64,000 nt of DNA from Gamarada debralockiae (taxonomy: Eukaryota > Ascomycota > Leotiomycetes > Helotiales > Hyphodiscaceae). The translations under genes were made by a program, and so were the position numbers. Of this stretch, positions 22,342 to 34,800 are shown one piece after another. The stretch spans positions 1-64,000 of the forward strand of contig NXFV01000750.1 in the NCBI GenBank assembly GCA_002803225.1. Reading direction: 5' to 3'. A model generated the notes under the pieces. The model did no database searches, was not told the DNA's origin, and was given only the letters and a program-made list of their open reading frames with translations. Position 1 is the first letter of the stretch, and every line of letters begins with the position of its first letter.

Positions 22342-24109
22342 ATGGCAACAGCTACGAGGAAGCGGAAAGCCGTAGGCGCATTAGGCGTCCCGCAGAAGAG
22401 AATAAAAGTCGAGAAATCTGTTCCATCACCTGGTACCTACCTCCCCTGCCGGCCATTGGACCATTGCTGACCTTTCAACAGAAGAATATCAATTCGATGA
22501 TGATGACAGCGAGGACGAATATCAAGAAGACAACAACGAAATCTTTGAGGATGACTCCAAGTCAGCAGATACGCCAAACACTCCCTTCTCCCCACGAAAG
22601 AAGTTCCCATCCGAATTGAAGACCATCAAATGCACCTTTGCCGGCTGTACGAAGACCTTCAACCGCCCTGCAAGACTAGCAACTCATCTACGATCCCACA
22701 ACAATGAGAGAACATTTGTATGCACCTACGAAGATTGCGACAAGTCATACTTCGATCAGAAACACCTGAATCAACACATCAAAGGATCACACACCCATGA
22801 ACGGTCATATGAGTGCAATTGGGAAGGATGCACGAAGAGTTTCTTGACAGCAACAAGACTTAGACGGCACATAGAGACACATGAAGGTCACAACCGTTTC
22901 AGATGCACAGCATATCCACCCTGCAACCAAACATTCCGGAAACATAACACCCTCCAACGACACATCCGCGCTGATCACCTAGAACTTGCTCCCTACCCAT
23001 GTGCATACATCGACCCATTCACCTCCGAGCCCTGCAACGCTGGATTCGATGGTGCAGCCGGCCTCCGCAAGCACGAAGACCGCGTGCATGGTCTCCCCCG
23101 ATTCTTCTGTCCAGATTGCACACTCCCGGGCGTCAATCCAGACGGAAGTGCAATCCATCTCGGCTTCACGACCGCAACCCAACTCCAGAACCACATAAAG
23201 AAAGAACACGCCAATTGCGCGTTCTGTGACAAGAAATGCTCCAGTCAGCGAGAACTACAGAGACATGTTGAGAGCCAGCATTCGGGTACTACTCTTGAAC
23301 AACGAAAGAACATTCCTTGCACGTACGAAGGGTGCAAAAAGACTTTCACCAAGAAGTACAACCGTGATGTGCACATCCGTACTCTGCATGAGGGCTCACG
23401 CTTCATATGCGGTACCTTTGACGTGACTAAAGTCCCCGACCTGGTATCATTCGACAACGACGATGCATGTGGGAAGGACTTCGTATCGAAAGCCAATCTC
23501 GAAGACCATATCCGAACAGCCCATCTAGGTCTACCAAGCCTAATCAACGCCAATAGAAAGAAATCCGCCCCCAACTCCGATGACGAGGATGAATACTCGG
23601 ACTGCGACTTCGACGAACGCCAAAAGAAGAAGACGAGTAAATCGAAGCCAAAGAAAGCCAAATCCTCCGCCATAGACGACATCCTAGGCCTCTCCTACTC
23701 CTACGATCCCCGGCGCAACATCCCTTGTCTCATCACCACCTGTGCGCACCTCTTTATCCGCGACTACGATCTCCAGCAACACATGCGCTCTAAACACCGT
23801 CTCTCAACTCCTGAAATCGAAGAAAGAGAGCAAGAAGCTGAGAATGAGCCGGAATTCCAGTTTCCACCGGGAGATATGCGGAATGATGATGCGTATGGCG
23901 GCGAAGGTGAGGGTGGGGAGGAGGGCATGGATTGGGATATTCGGATGCAGGATTCAGAGGGCTTGCCGTTTTGGCTGGGAGGTGGCGATGATGGGGAGAT
24001 GCAGGATGGCCAGGAGTGGACGCAGGATGAGTCGGAGATGCGAAGATTGATTGGCGGGGAGGGAATGGGCGATCCTTTTGGTGTACCTGATGGTAGTATG
24101 CCAGAGTAG
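22342..24109 (+). CDS. PZF1: Transcription factor IIIA, ten C2H2 zinc fingers
   Basis: Exons 22342-22432 and 22482-24109 give 572 residues; the 49-nt intron has a GTACCT donor, a GCTGACC branch site and a CAACAG acceptor. The N-terminus is basic (RKRK) and then acidic. Ten C2H2 fingers start at Cys81. Several have the TFIIIA-type C-x4-C spacing (CTFAGC, CTYEDC, CNWEGC, CTYEGC). Fingers 5, 6 and 9 have enlarged Cys loops, and finger 7 is short (CAFC). A charged linker rich in DDEDEYSD and K separates fingers 9 and 10, similar to the long spacer before the last finger in yeast TFIIIA. The tail is acidic. TFIIIA binds the internal control region of 5S rRNA genes and 5S rRNA. Confidence 0.9.
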
Positions 24110-24853
24110 GGCAAGGGTGGATGGAGCATGGAGAGATTTTGAGCCTGGTCAGTTGTGAGCCATCGTTGAACGATTTTTGTTCGAGGATGGATGGAGATAT
24201 TTGGGATGTATATGAAATATGATGATACCCAGGGTTGACGAGATATATGGGAATGAGTTGCAAGTGCTGCATATACTCTAGATTATGGCTGTAGATACCC
24301 TCATAGAACGAGATCAATGGTAAAAGTCATTAACATAATCCGTTACTCTTTTGTTTCATTCGATTGTTGACATAGACTGAGTGATCATCAACGCTAGTCC
24401 ATTAATCGTTCATCTGGATTGAATGATTTAAGCCACAAAGGATGCGATTGTTCGTTTCATAAAAGCAGATGTCGTCTCAGTCAAGAGCCAGAAACCATGG
24501 ATGGTGTTTTCTTCGTATTGATTATACAACTACAGTGGTAATCATGCTGCGGCAATACCATGCATAAAAGCACCTTAATCCATGGGGTCCTCGCAATGCA
24601 ATGCTATCCCAAATCCACAAGTAAAACTCCCTTAATCCTTAACACTCCACCCAATGCAACAAGCCCTTCTGTTCATTCAACCACCCAACCACCTATCCTC
24701 TCATGCCATCCGTCCATGCAATCGATTATACTTTGTACAGTAAAGTAGAAACCACCTTTCTCATGCAATGCACCATGGCTCGTTATACCGAAGAAAGCAA
24801 AGGAAAATGGGAAATGGGAAACGGGAAATAGAGTCGTGAGGTGGAGAGAAGAA
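24110..24853. other. Convergent intergenic region
   Basis: 3' flanks of the TFIIIA gene (+) and the Whi5-like gene (-). AT-rich, with several GATGATA-like runs, and no gene seen. Confidence 0.5.
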
Positions 24854-26000
24854 TCAGCGTTGGAGCTTCAAACTCAACAACACATCAGCAGTACCTCTCT
24901 TCACAACACTACTCGTCAACTCCTTGCCTGGACTCTTCTCATCCCAAATCGGACTGCCCAAGTTAGGTGGGTTGAGGAGGCCTTCGCGGTGGCGGGGAAG
25001 AAGTGGCGTAGTAAATTCCTCACTAGTCTCCTCTTCGCCATCTTTTGTTGGAGAAGCAGGCTCAAAGTTCTTGTTGAGTGGAGGAGAGGGAGCATCGCGG
25101 TGCATATGCAGAGAAGAAGAGATGATATCGGTTTGGCGTTGCTTTTCAGCGGATGGCTTCTGGAGCTGGATGTCGGGGATATTGACTGGGGTAGCAGAAG
25201 GGAGATGAGTTCGGCGGTGAGGCTTGACACGTGGTGTGGGGAGGCGCTCGTGTGCGATGGTGCGAATTTGGAGGCGGGACATGGGAATGTGGATCTGGTT
25301 TGTGCGGACTTTGTAATTGGCAAGGCGGAGTCGGAGTTTGATTGCATGAGCTTTCTGCTTGTTGTTAGCATTTGAATGCAGAAATAAAAGGGAAGAGAGG
25401 GACGTACTTGGCGGAGTTCGGCTTGAGTCAAGGTGGGTCTATCACGCAACTCGTCTGGTTCTGTGAGTTGAGTATCGTTCAATGCAGCCTCACTAAATCC
25501 GCCGGATGAGGTCGGAGACGACGTGTCAGGTGATGAGACAGATACAACATCCGCATCAGTTCGTAGAGGAGACTGATCACCTGTGATTAGCTCAAATCTA
25601 GAAAGAGAGGCTAGGACAGGAAACTTACTGTAGGAGATCTGGCGGACAGTGCTGCCTTAGATAATGGAGCGCGCAAAAGGTCGTCCACATCTCTGGTGAC
25701 CTTCCCAGCCGTAGGTTCACTTGATTGTGTATTGCTATCTCCCTTTCGTTTCTTAGGGGAGCCTTCCTGTCCAGGGCCTTCAATAGAACCAATGCGTCGT
25801 TTTGTGCCCACCAATCCAACTTGTTGATTGTCACCTCCGTTAAGAGCTTTTTGTAATAATGCTTCTCCCAGCTTTTGCGACTTCTCAGCACCGCCGGTCT
25901 TGCCTCCCATCGAGGCGAAAGACGGGGAGCCAATGGGCGAGTTAACATTGAGCGGACTGAGAACGCCGCGTCGCGCGGATGTAGATGCTCGGGACACCAT
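24854..26000 (-). CDS. Whi5/Nrm1-like G1/S transcription repressor
   Basis: Exons 26000-25629, 25590-25408 and 25354-24854 give 351 residues. The last intron (53 nt) is clear. The first needs a 38-nt intron with a GAG acceptor to keep the frame; the stronger CAG acceptor 10 nt downstream would shift it, so this junction is uncertain. The key segment spans the second junction: LTQAELRQ, KAHAIKLRLRLANYKVRTNQ, then IHIPMSRL. It matches the short conserved box of the Whi5/Nrm1 family, which binds the SBF/MBF complex. The rest is disordered with many SP and TP sites, as expected for a target of cyclin-dependent kinase. An alternative in-frame ATG lies at 26057. Confidence 0.72.
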
Positions 26001-26965
26001 GGTGAAGTCGAAGTTCGACTTTAACGTAGTTCGAGAGAGTATGAGAGGAAGGTGCAATCGAGGTGCGTTCGAGAAGTTGAAGAGGAAAGCGCGTTGGTAC
26101 TATGGTTCCCAGTCAGTGCGTTGTATTGACATATAAGTCACTTCGAAGTTGACGTGACTTACAGTTCTTGCACAGAGCAATTGAATTTCGTAGAGCTATT
26201 ACTGTGAAACGTAGAGTAGAACTCTTTTAACGTCTCAATTTCAGCAATTTGAAAGTTGGGGTCGTTGTATCTTGTTGTTCAGTCGCGTGCTTTAAAGTGA
26301 ACGTGAAAGGTCGCGTTGATATTTATGATCGTAGACGGACGACCCTTGTTTTGGTGGAGACGAGGACCCCTGAGGCGACGAGGCTAACCTGCAAGGCTAC
26401 CATTTTGTGTCCGCAGCATGCACGCGACTAAGTGCGAGCGAGAGTAGAAAACAGACAAGGTTAAAACGCGGAGTTCTTGGTCCAGAAAGCCACACGCAGT
26501 CTTTAGCAATAGTATAACTGCCAGCCAGCGAATAGATGGACCCCACCAGCTCCTTTTCTAACAGAGGGAAGGCTGAAGGCATTGAAATCCATCAATTGCA
26601 GTCACTCTAATTTCCGAATATTCAATTCAAGCTTCTATTCCAGTTTTTGAACTCAAATAAAATTCATAAATTGAATGACTCTTTCTCAGAATAGTACAAT
26701 CATGTGAAACCGTGGTATGCACATACAATGCGCGTCAAGTAACACCCGTGCTAAACGCCTTTCCCCAATTCCAGATACATGTGAAATTATCACGTCCGTG
26801 GACGACAGCAAGCCCCCGGAACGCCATACATGCTTTTTTCCAGTGGTATATCTCTCGCACATCCGATCCATCCAGTCCTGTCCCAGTTCCCGAAACCTTC
26901 CTCTTTTCTTACCCCAGCAAAAAACGCCCTCGCAATAATTCTAAAAACAATCCTAAGCCCGCTGC
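26001..26965. other. Intergenic region with no gene seen
   Basis: 5' flank of the Whi5-like gene and 3' flank of MED15. Short open frames only. The stretch 26590-26700 is AT-rich. Confidence 0.5.
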
Positions 26966-29900
26966 CTAATCCGCATTCATTGAGTACATAGAAGTGTCGA
27001 AAAGAAATGGTTTGTCGAAGGCGGACATATCGATGTCATCCCAAGATTGATAGTTTGGCGCAGGCTTGTCCTCATCGAAGATCAGTAGATCTTCCTCGCC
27101 GTTCGCATTGAAGCTGCTCATGTCCAATAATTCGGTGTCGCTTGGGCCAAACGGCTGCCAGCTGTCATCGAAGATGTCTAGGCTGATATCAAGTCCAACA
27201 CCATCTGAAATGTCACTGTTGGGCTCAGAGACTCCATCCTTGCTCGACTCTGGTGTGTCATTGGGAGTTAACGAACGATAGACATTCATGTCGGAGATGG
27301 CGCCTCCAGCTCCGCTCTCAAAGCCTTGGAAGTTCTGGAAGAGGTCATGAGGATCAATAGTTGCATTTGCCCATGGATCCACAGCAGCCGCTTCTTGTGC
27401 CTGTTGAGCTGCTTGTTTGGCAGGGTCCCGCTGCCCCGCTTGTAGTTTCGCCAGTGCATCCTTCGCAGAGTCGGGCTGCCCTTTGGGATTTGATGTGGTG
27501 CTTGGCTTGGCATCAGTAGCGCTAGGCTGGCGGTTCATGGATGTCTGCCTGTTCATGGGGGTCGCTCCTCCTCCAGGTGTATTCTCGCCCTTGATATTTG
27601 GTGTTTGACCTTGCTTCGATCCACTAGGCCTCATCTTCACTCCCGCTGCGGCTCCTGTTTCTTGTCCCGAAGGAGCTGGGTTCTTCGATCGGCCCTGGGA
27701 ATCCAATCCTAGTAGTGCTGCGAGGTTGTCTTGAGCGTATTTGCCGGGATCTTCGAGTGGTCGGATGTGCTCTTCCTGCGTATGAAGTCTTAATGCCTCT
27801 TCGCTATCGAAGCCCACATTGTGACGGTCACACTCTGGCTCCGAACAACTCAGTGCTGGCTTGGGTTGTGGCTTTGAGTCTGGTGCTGGTTGTCTCTTAA
27901 CCTCTTGCGAAGGTGCTCTGTTTACTTGAGGGGAAGCATTCGAGCCAGGTGTATTTTGTCCAGTGTTGTTCTGCTTCTGCTTCTTCCTGGCAGGGATATG
28001 CAAGTTCTCTTGTGTAATCGCAGTCTTGCCAATGTAAGCCGGTGTTCCATGAGGAGACGAGGCGCCGAATTGGAAAGGCGGTTGTGTCGATGTAGGGGCT
28101 GCCGGCGCATGGGAGGTACGACTACCCGATCTCTGATGCATCTTATTCAGTTGTTGCTGCTGTTGCTGCAAGTTGGCTGCATTCAATGGTACTGTGGACG
28201 CCGCTGGAGGCTGGGTAGTAGTAGCGTTGGGTTGAGCTGGAGCCGCCGGATGTGCTTGCGCTGATGCCTCTTTCTTCATTGCTGGGAATCTGTCACTCAG
28301 ATCCTTGACCATACTGCCCAACATGAGTCGCGCCTGCTCTACTTCAGCAGGTCTAATGGAAAACACATCTTTGGGCTGTGTCATTTCATTATCCTTAAAC
28401 TGCTTCGCAAGACGGTGCCGCTAGAATGTGTTAGTAGCTTCATATCAACAGCAGTACCGAGAGAGACCTTACAGTTCTAAAGAATATTCTCGCGCGATTT
28501 TCGTCATGAGTAACTGCAAACCATCTAGGAACCGCTTTGGCCACGTTACTAAGTGGTTGGTGGATTTGCCGCAAGAGATTTATCATAGTGGCCTTGGTCT
28601 CTGGATCCATAGGGATATCAGGTAGAGGGTCTCGCGCACGTTGAGCCTCCTCTTGCGAGAAGGTCCTCAGCTTCTTCATGTCCTCGGCATTTGACTGTGC
28701 AATTCGGCCAGCCCTCCACGCCTGAACAGCCTGTTCGTATCTTTTCCGTGCTTCCGGATCGAGATTAGCAAGTTGCTGAGGAGTCATATTTCGAGGCTGT
28801 TGAGGCATCGACTGTTGATCTTGAGCAGGTTGAGGTACGGATCGGTTTGGCTGCTGGGTGTTAGGATTGGGAACCTCGACAACGTCATCATTGCTGGCAC
28901 GTTTGAGATTATTCTTGGGAGGTTGAGCTGGTGAAGAATTCTGAGGGGCTGCTCGTCCACTCGTGGGAGGCCGAGCCGTACGGTTATTGTTGGCAGTAGC
29001 AGCATTTGGTGTAGGGGGTTCAGGGCCAGACTGGGGTTGCTTTTGTTGTGGTACTTGTGCGGCTCCCATCGGGTTCACATTCGGCGGTGCTTGCCCTTGG
29101 GGTACACCTGGACGAGCCTGTTGAGCAGCCATCTGTATCTGCAATAATTGAGCTTGCCGTTGTTGCTGCTGTTGCTGAGGTGTCATCTGGTTGTTGTGCC
29201 TCATGAGGAAATTCCGTATCTGGTCATCGGTTGCTTGAGCCATCTTTCCACTGATATTGTTTCGAGCTTGTTGGATTTCCAGTTGCGTTGGTTGTCGCAT
29301 CTGTCCAGGAGGCATGCCATTCCCCATTGGCATCGCATTCTGTCCCATAGGAGCCACAGGGGCTGACATAGGAGGTATGATGGGCATACCACCTTGTCCC
29401 GCTTGACCACCAGGTTGCATTCCCATAGGCTGACCTCCTGGCTGACCTGCTTGTTTGCCCCGAACGATTTGCTGGTAGTGCATCCTTTGGAAGTTCTTTA
29501 TGTGCTCGAGAGTATCCGGTGAAACGTTAGGATTGTTCTGTGCCCACTGCTTCAGAGGACCCCACTTCTTGACGTCCGGAGGTATGCCTCGAGGCATCTG
29601 TGCATGAGTGTAGACCATTGGAGGAAAGTCTATACTATCCATTTGCAGTATAAGCCGTTGCTCATTTGGTATGACGTTACCGGGACCTCGCTGCTGTAGT
29701 GAATTATTTTGCTGCTGCAAACGAACCATTTGCTGTTGAAGTGCCATTTGTTGCTGTGGTGTCATACTAGCTTGCATGCCTGCTTGAGGTGGTCGCTGGC
29801 CAGGATTCGTCATGGTGAACTGATTGACGGTATTCTGTGGGTTGAACTGACCGGGTTGTGGGACTTGCGGACCGGAACGCATTTGGGGGTTGTCTTGCAT

Positions 29901-31881
29901 CGGCATTGGTGGCCGCCCAGTTTGAACATTGCCAGTATTCATACGTTGCTGGTGCCATTTGCTAACGACTTCATTCAACTTATCCTGTGGCAAGCCTGCT
30001 AAGTGCTGCTGTTGTTCCTGAGGCATGGCAGCGATCATTGCATTAAATGCCGATCCATTCATCGCATTGCTGGGTCCAGGCTGTCGCTGATTTCCCTGCA
30101 TAGATCGTGGATCGAGTGGCTGTCCAAATTGCGCAGTTGGAGTGAGTTGGGGTGGATCTGATTGATTCATTTGCTGAGCAGGCGTCCTTAAAGGGGTGTT
30201 CAGTGTTCCCATCGCAGGACTTTGCTGCGGAGGCATTGGACCGTTCCCCATCCCACCAGGTTGGCCTTGAAGTGCCATCTGCTGGGCCTTCGCCTGCGCG
30301 TTTGCGCGCGCTGCAGCTTGTGATTGTTGCTGTGCTGCGTACTGCATCCTTTGGGCCTGAGCCTGCTGAGCCTGTTGAGCATTGAATAACTGCTGCTGCT
30401 GCTGCTGCTGTTGAGCCCTAGCATTGGGATTAGGAACTGCACGCTGGTCGTTTGCATTCATCTGCTGTCCAGGCATAACACTCGGCTGAGGCGTGGCATT
30501 TCGCTGAGCACCACTCGCAGGAACAACCATCTGCCCTGCTTCCTGTGCCATGACCCCTTGCTGTTGCTGGTCGATAAGATTGCCCATGTTCCCCATGAAT
30601 GATCCTAAATCGGCACCGCCGCCCATCGACGTGGGTGGTTGTGTCTGCCCATTTAGTGGACTCGGATTCATAGACCTTTGCTGCTGCATGGGTGGAGCAG
30701 TCGTGGGCACATTTTGAGACTGCTGTTGCTGAGAGATTGAGAGCTGCGATTGTGCCTGTGCTTGGGCCTGGGCCATGCGTTGTTGCTTGTCATTCCGAAT
30801 TCTTTGCATCGCCTGGTTTCTGTAGAATAGAAAGAGCGGATCTACGCCTTGCGTTTGATATCTTTGAAGCGTCGCCGGATCCATTCTTCCTTGAAGATTC
30901 GCTCGGAGTTGAATCTTCTCCTTTTCAGTGGCATTGGTCATCATTTTCGTGGCTAACTCCATGATTAACCCCATTTCCTGCTGTGATAATGCTCCTTGTC
31001 CATTCTGGGGTCTACCGGGAACATTCTGAGGCTGTTGCGGCAGCTGTTGTGATTGCTGCAGGGCCATAAACTGCTGTTGCTGGTTTGGAGGCATGTTTGG
31101 AGGCATCCCGTCGTTCGGCATTCCCATAGGCATTTGCTGAGGCTGGGGTTGCTGGCCAGGAAGAGGGGACGCTTGCATCTGATGTTGAAGATGGTGAAAC
31201 CCTTGCTGTGCCGGCTGCTGAGGCATGCTTCTTGGTACTTGACCTTGCATGCCATTTTGGTTCATCATCATCTGCTGGTTCTGAGCTGCCTGGGCCTGGG
31301 CCTGAGCTTGCGCTTGCGCCTGAAGGTTGATGGACTGTTGAAGATTTTGTTGATTTTCAGCGCGTCTTGCCAGTAATTGATCCAACTTCATTTGGACTTC
31401 TTGTTTATAGGTGGCCTAGAAATGTTAGCGATGTGTTTCAGCACCATCCCACCTGCTGCGTACTTTATCTGGTGATTTCTCAAAGATATCCTTTTCAAAT
31501 TTAATGCCTATCTCAATCATCTTGTTCAAAGTCGGAGGATTCGGTTGATGCTGGCTAGCAAGACGTAGATTGCCGATGCTGAGAAAAATATGTTAGCTAT
31601 GATGATCGATCTATGGTCCTGAGCACCTCCAAAAACAGCAACCCCCAAGAAATAGTAGCTCACATATTGAACACCAGACTCATGCGCTCTTGAATCAAGA
31701 CATTTGCTTGCCAGCCATTCAATGATCCTGTCTGTGCGTTGAGGGTTTGGTATATCAACTGTTGAATCCCCGACGACGGATTCCCTTGGGGAGGTCGTTG
31801 AGGCTGTTGTTGCCGTTGCTGCTGCTGTTGTGGCATCATCTGGCCCACACCACCCATGTGTTGCTGGAAATTCGCTGCCAT
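26966..31881 (-). CDS. MED15: Mediator tail subunit Med15 (Gal11-like)
   Basis: Exons 31881-31664, 31578-31464, 31415-28473 and 28420-26966 give 1576 residues, with phases exact at all three introns. The Q-rich start is followed by a KIX-type helical bundle (about residues 35-120: IQQLIYQTLNAQTGSLNGWQ, RLASQHQPNPPTLNKMIEIG, KQEVQMKLDQLLARRAENQ), the site through which fungal activators contact Mediator. The middle is very rich in Q, M, P, N and G, with several poly-Q tracts. Short ordered islands include QQEMGLIMELATKMMTNATEKEK and YQTQGVDPLFLFYRNQAMQRI. The C-terminal part carries FKDNEMTQPKDVFSIRPAEVEQ and an acidic end. The gene has about 4.5 kb of gene-free DNA upstream, consistent with a heavily regulated gene. 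Confidence 0.92.
30390..30410 (-). repeat. CAG tract in MED15 (seven units)
   Basis: Seven uninterrupted CTG units on +, read as CAG (Gln) in MED15, flanked by further imperfect Gln codons. It is the longest pure triplet run in the gene and probably varies in length between strains. Confidence 0.8.
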
Positions 31882-34800
31882 TCTGGGCTCAGGTGTGGCG
31901 GCAATGCCACGCTCCTACAAAGAGGAGTTCCGACTCGGAGTTGGTACAGGCCAGCGACCCGACCTTGTCCAATGCTCGACGTCGTGGTATTGCACGGATG
32001 CGGAGGTTTGGTGATCAATCCGTACAGGCAGTGGACTCAATTTTGATCGTAGGTTCCGACGGGGAGGGTGGGAACGGTATACAGATTTTGACAATAGGCG
32101 GCGAGCCGTACAATGGCATGCAGCGTGCCTATGGATCCTCTGTTACGTCCACATGGAGCTAGACCTTGTGTTGCACGAGACTCTGTTCTTAGAATATTGC
32201 ACTCGTTTGCGACACCGGCCAAATGTTTGAGTCGATTTGGGTGATTGTAAGGGTTTTCGTTCTCTTGAAGGATGAGGCTGTAATCGTTTAGGAGCGAGAA
32301 AATCTATCGCGGATCGACTGCCGGGACCCTGGAAAACCAAAACATTCGTCGTCGAGAGGGAAAATCCTGCGGGAGTGCGACGACGAGGTAGAGGAGTAGA
32401 GGTGGAAGGGTGATACAAAAGACCCCAGGATAGCGGAGAGATAAATGTATGATCGCACTTAACGATGTCCAAGCGGATGCTAGTCGTTAGGAGTATCGGA
32501 AGTGTCGCGAATGCGCGAGGCGAGTAGGAGGGTCGAAATCGATGGGGAGATGTGAGACGAAATCGTTTATTGCTGAGTTCGAACACACGATATCTGTCGT
32601 CGTCGCCGGAGGTCGTCGTCGTAAAGTCGTCGAGATCTGGATAGGATTGAGGTGTTGGTGGTGTTTACGAGGGACTGAATACAAGTTCGAAGGGCAAGAG
32701 CCGGTCAGTGGTCTCAAGCGCTTGCGCTGGCGTCCCTAGTAGTGTAGCCTTTCACACTAGCCCCCTTTCACAATCTTAGTGCCCCTCAATTATTGCCTGG
32801 GCAAATTGAATCTGGATTTCATGGCAGAGGCTGTGCGGACGAAAATACAATTATTCCAGATTTCCACAGACGATGGATGCTTTACAAATAACGTTAGGGC
32901 ATTATCCTCCCAATCGTGAAATCACCTCTACTAGAGCCAACAGTAAATCTAAGTGTATGGAACCGTTGTATCATCAGAAAACAGAGGGAGGCGAGACCTC
33001 ATTTATGATGCTACCTATTCTCTGGCGGTAAATGGTGACGAAAGACTTTTGCTGCTGAACGGTTTTCAGCTGGTGTGTCAGACACTCATAGTCTAGGGAC
33101 CACAATATGAAAAAACCGTCACCCTGAAAAGAGGTGAAGCGCAATCACACGCCCAAGTATAGAGTACATTCATTGGGTCTTCAAATCTTCTGTGGATGCC
33201 CCGTCGATGCCTCACCAAACTCGGTGTGTACTTTGAACAGCCTAATGGGATGAACAGTCGTGGTAGGTAGATCTTGGATATCTCCTTGGATGGACGATGT
33301 GCGGGCGAAATAACTTCTGTTGCCCAGGGGGCCAGGGGTCAGATGAGGAGATCGTTCGAGGACGTGGCAAGACAGTCGTGCAAGACACCACGACACCCCT
33401 CAAAATTAGAGGTTTCGCATCAAAGACTTCGAGAGAGCCTCTTCCAATTTCAGCCGTATCCCATGGACTCAAATACAAAAAAAAACGATTTCCCTAAATA
33501 CGTCGTGTATTTACTGATCTAGCAATCAATTTCTCCCTTTCCAATCCCGATTTGCGAGTTCCCATCGCCGTAGGGAAATTCAACGCCCTCCTCTGAAATC
33601 TCGAGGACGTCGTCTTTCATCCCATGACCCTTGCACCCAAAATGCGCCATTTGCCCCTGCTCTACTGAGTGGGTAGGGGGGCTTTGGTCGATCGCCCGCA
33701 CCGCACATGAAGCAAGGCGACATACAGGGTAAATTTCGCCCACAACTCTCGAATCAATCCCAGAATTGCAAAAACCAGTTGCAAAATTCATCCTATCATT
33801 GACACTTTCATCCCCTCAATTTCAGCGGACATCCACTGCAATTCTTTGTTCTTCTCCAGTAGTAGTCTTCGCTCAAGGCGGCCGGGACTGGGGTCCCAGA
33901 GCAATCAGTACCGAAGCGCACTAGTCTGGATTAATTTAATCGACAGGGAGAGCAGTGCCGAGCCGTTCGAATGATACTCTTCGACGAAGAGTTGGAACAT
34001 TTCATGGGACTAATAGATAGACCTTATATTTTGGACAAAGAAGCCGACTAATGTGGCTCTCCCGGCCCGACTTCCTCCTCACTTGATCACGTGATATTCA
34101 GACCAGCCCTCTGCCGTGATCTAAGAGACTCAGAGGCCCCTCTGCCATGCTCATCTAGGATGACTGTCAGGATGGCTTATCTTCCGATAACAATCGAAAA
34201 GTTAGAAGGGCGCCAAGGTGCGAATCCCATGCAGAGATACTGCGGCGAATCCTGAAGGAGATCTATGCCACCTCAGCGGCGCATTAAGATACCCAGCCAG
34301 CCATTGCTTCTTGAATGGTCATTCAAATCGTAGGAGTGTTGTTTCGTTCCTTCTTCCAGTTTCGAGGTCTCGTCCGTAGAGAAGAGGCTATGTCATTCGC
34401 CTCGACGTCACTGCAGACGTATTCCAGTAGGTTGTGTCATTCGTGGACTTGTGGGGGTTTCATGGGGCTCTCCAGATCATTCCAAGCACCTCCTCTGGCC
34501 GGTTGCTCTTGCAATGTTTCCAAAAGCACCTTCCTTATTCTTTCCTTGAAACATGGAGAAAGACACTTGGTAAGCGGGGCTATGCCGTCGCCCCCATCTA
34601 TAAAGCGAGATTCCTCACCACCTGGACAGTCATGGAGGTGTGTTACATCGAATTCTACGGAACTTACTCGCTCTTTAATAACATATCTACAATAGACTTA
34701 TTCTGAGGACTTACTCTCCCTTTGTCTCGAAATGGAAATTCTCAAAGTGCACACCGCAAAGACATATTGCGTCCACTGGAGACGGTAGGTCGTGAGAAAT

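Noticed and set aside
23245..23682. 145-codon minus-strand frame
   Set aside because: It lies antisense within the zinc-finger coding exon of TFIIIA and is a shadow of it.
34315..34706. Two overlapping plus-strand frames of 90-126 codons
   Set aside because: Cysteine- and serine-rich by chance, with no homology recognised and no intron model.
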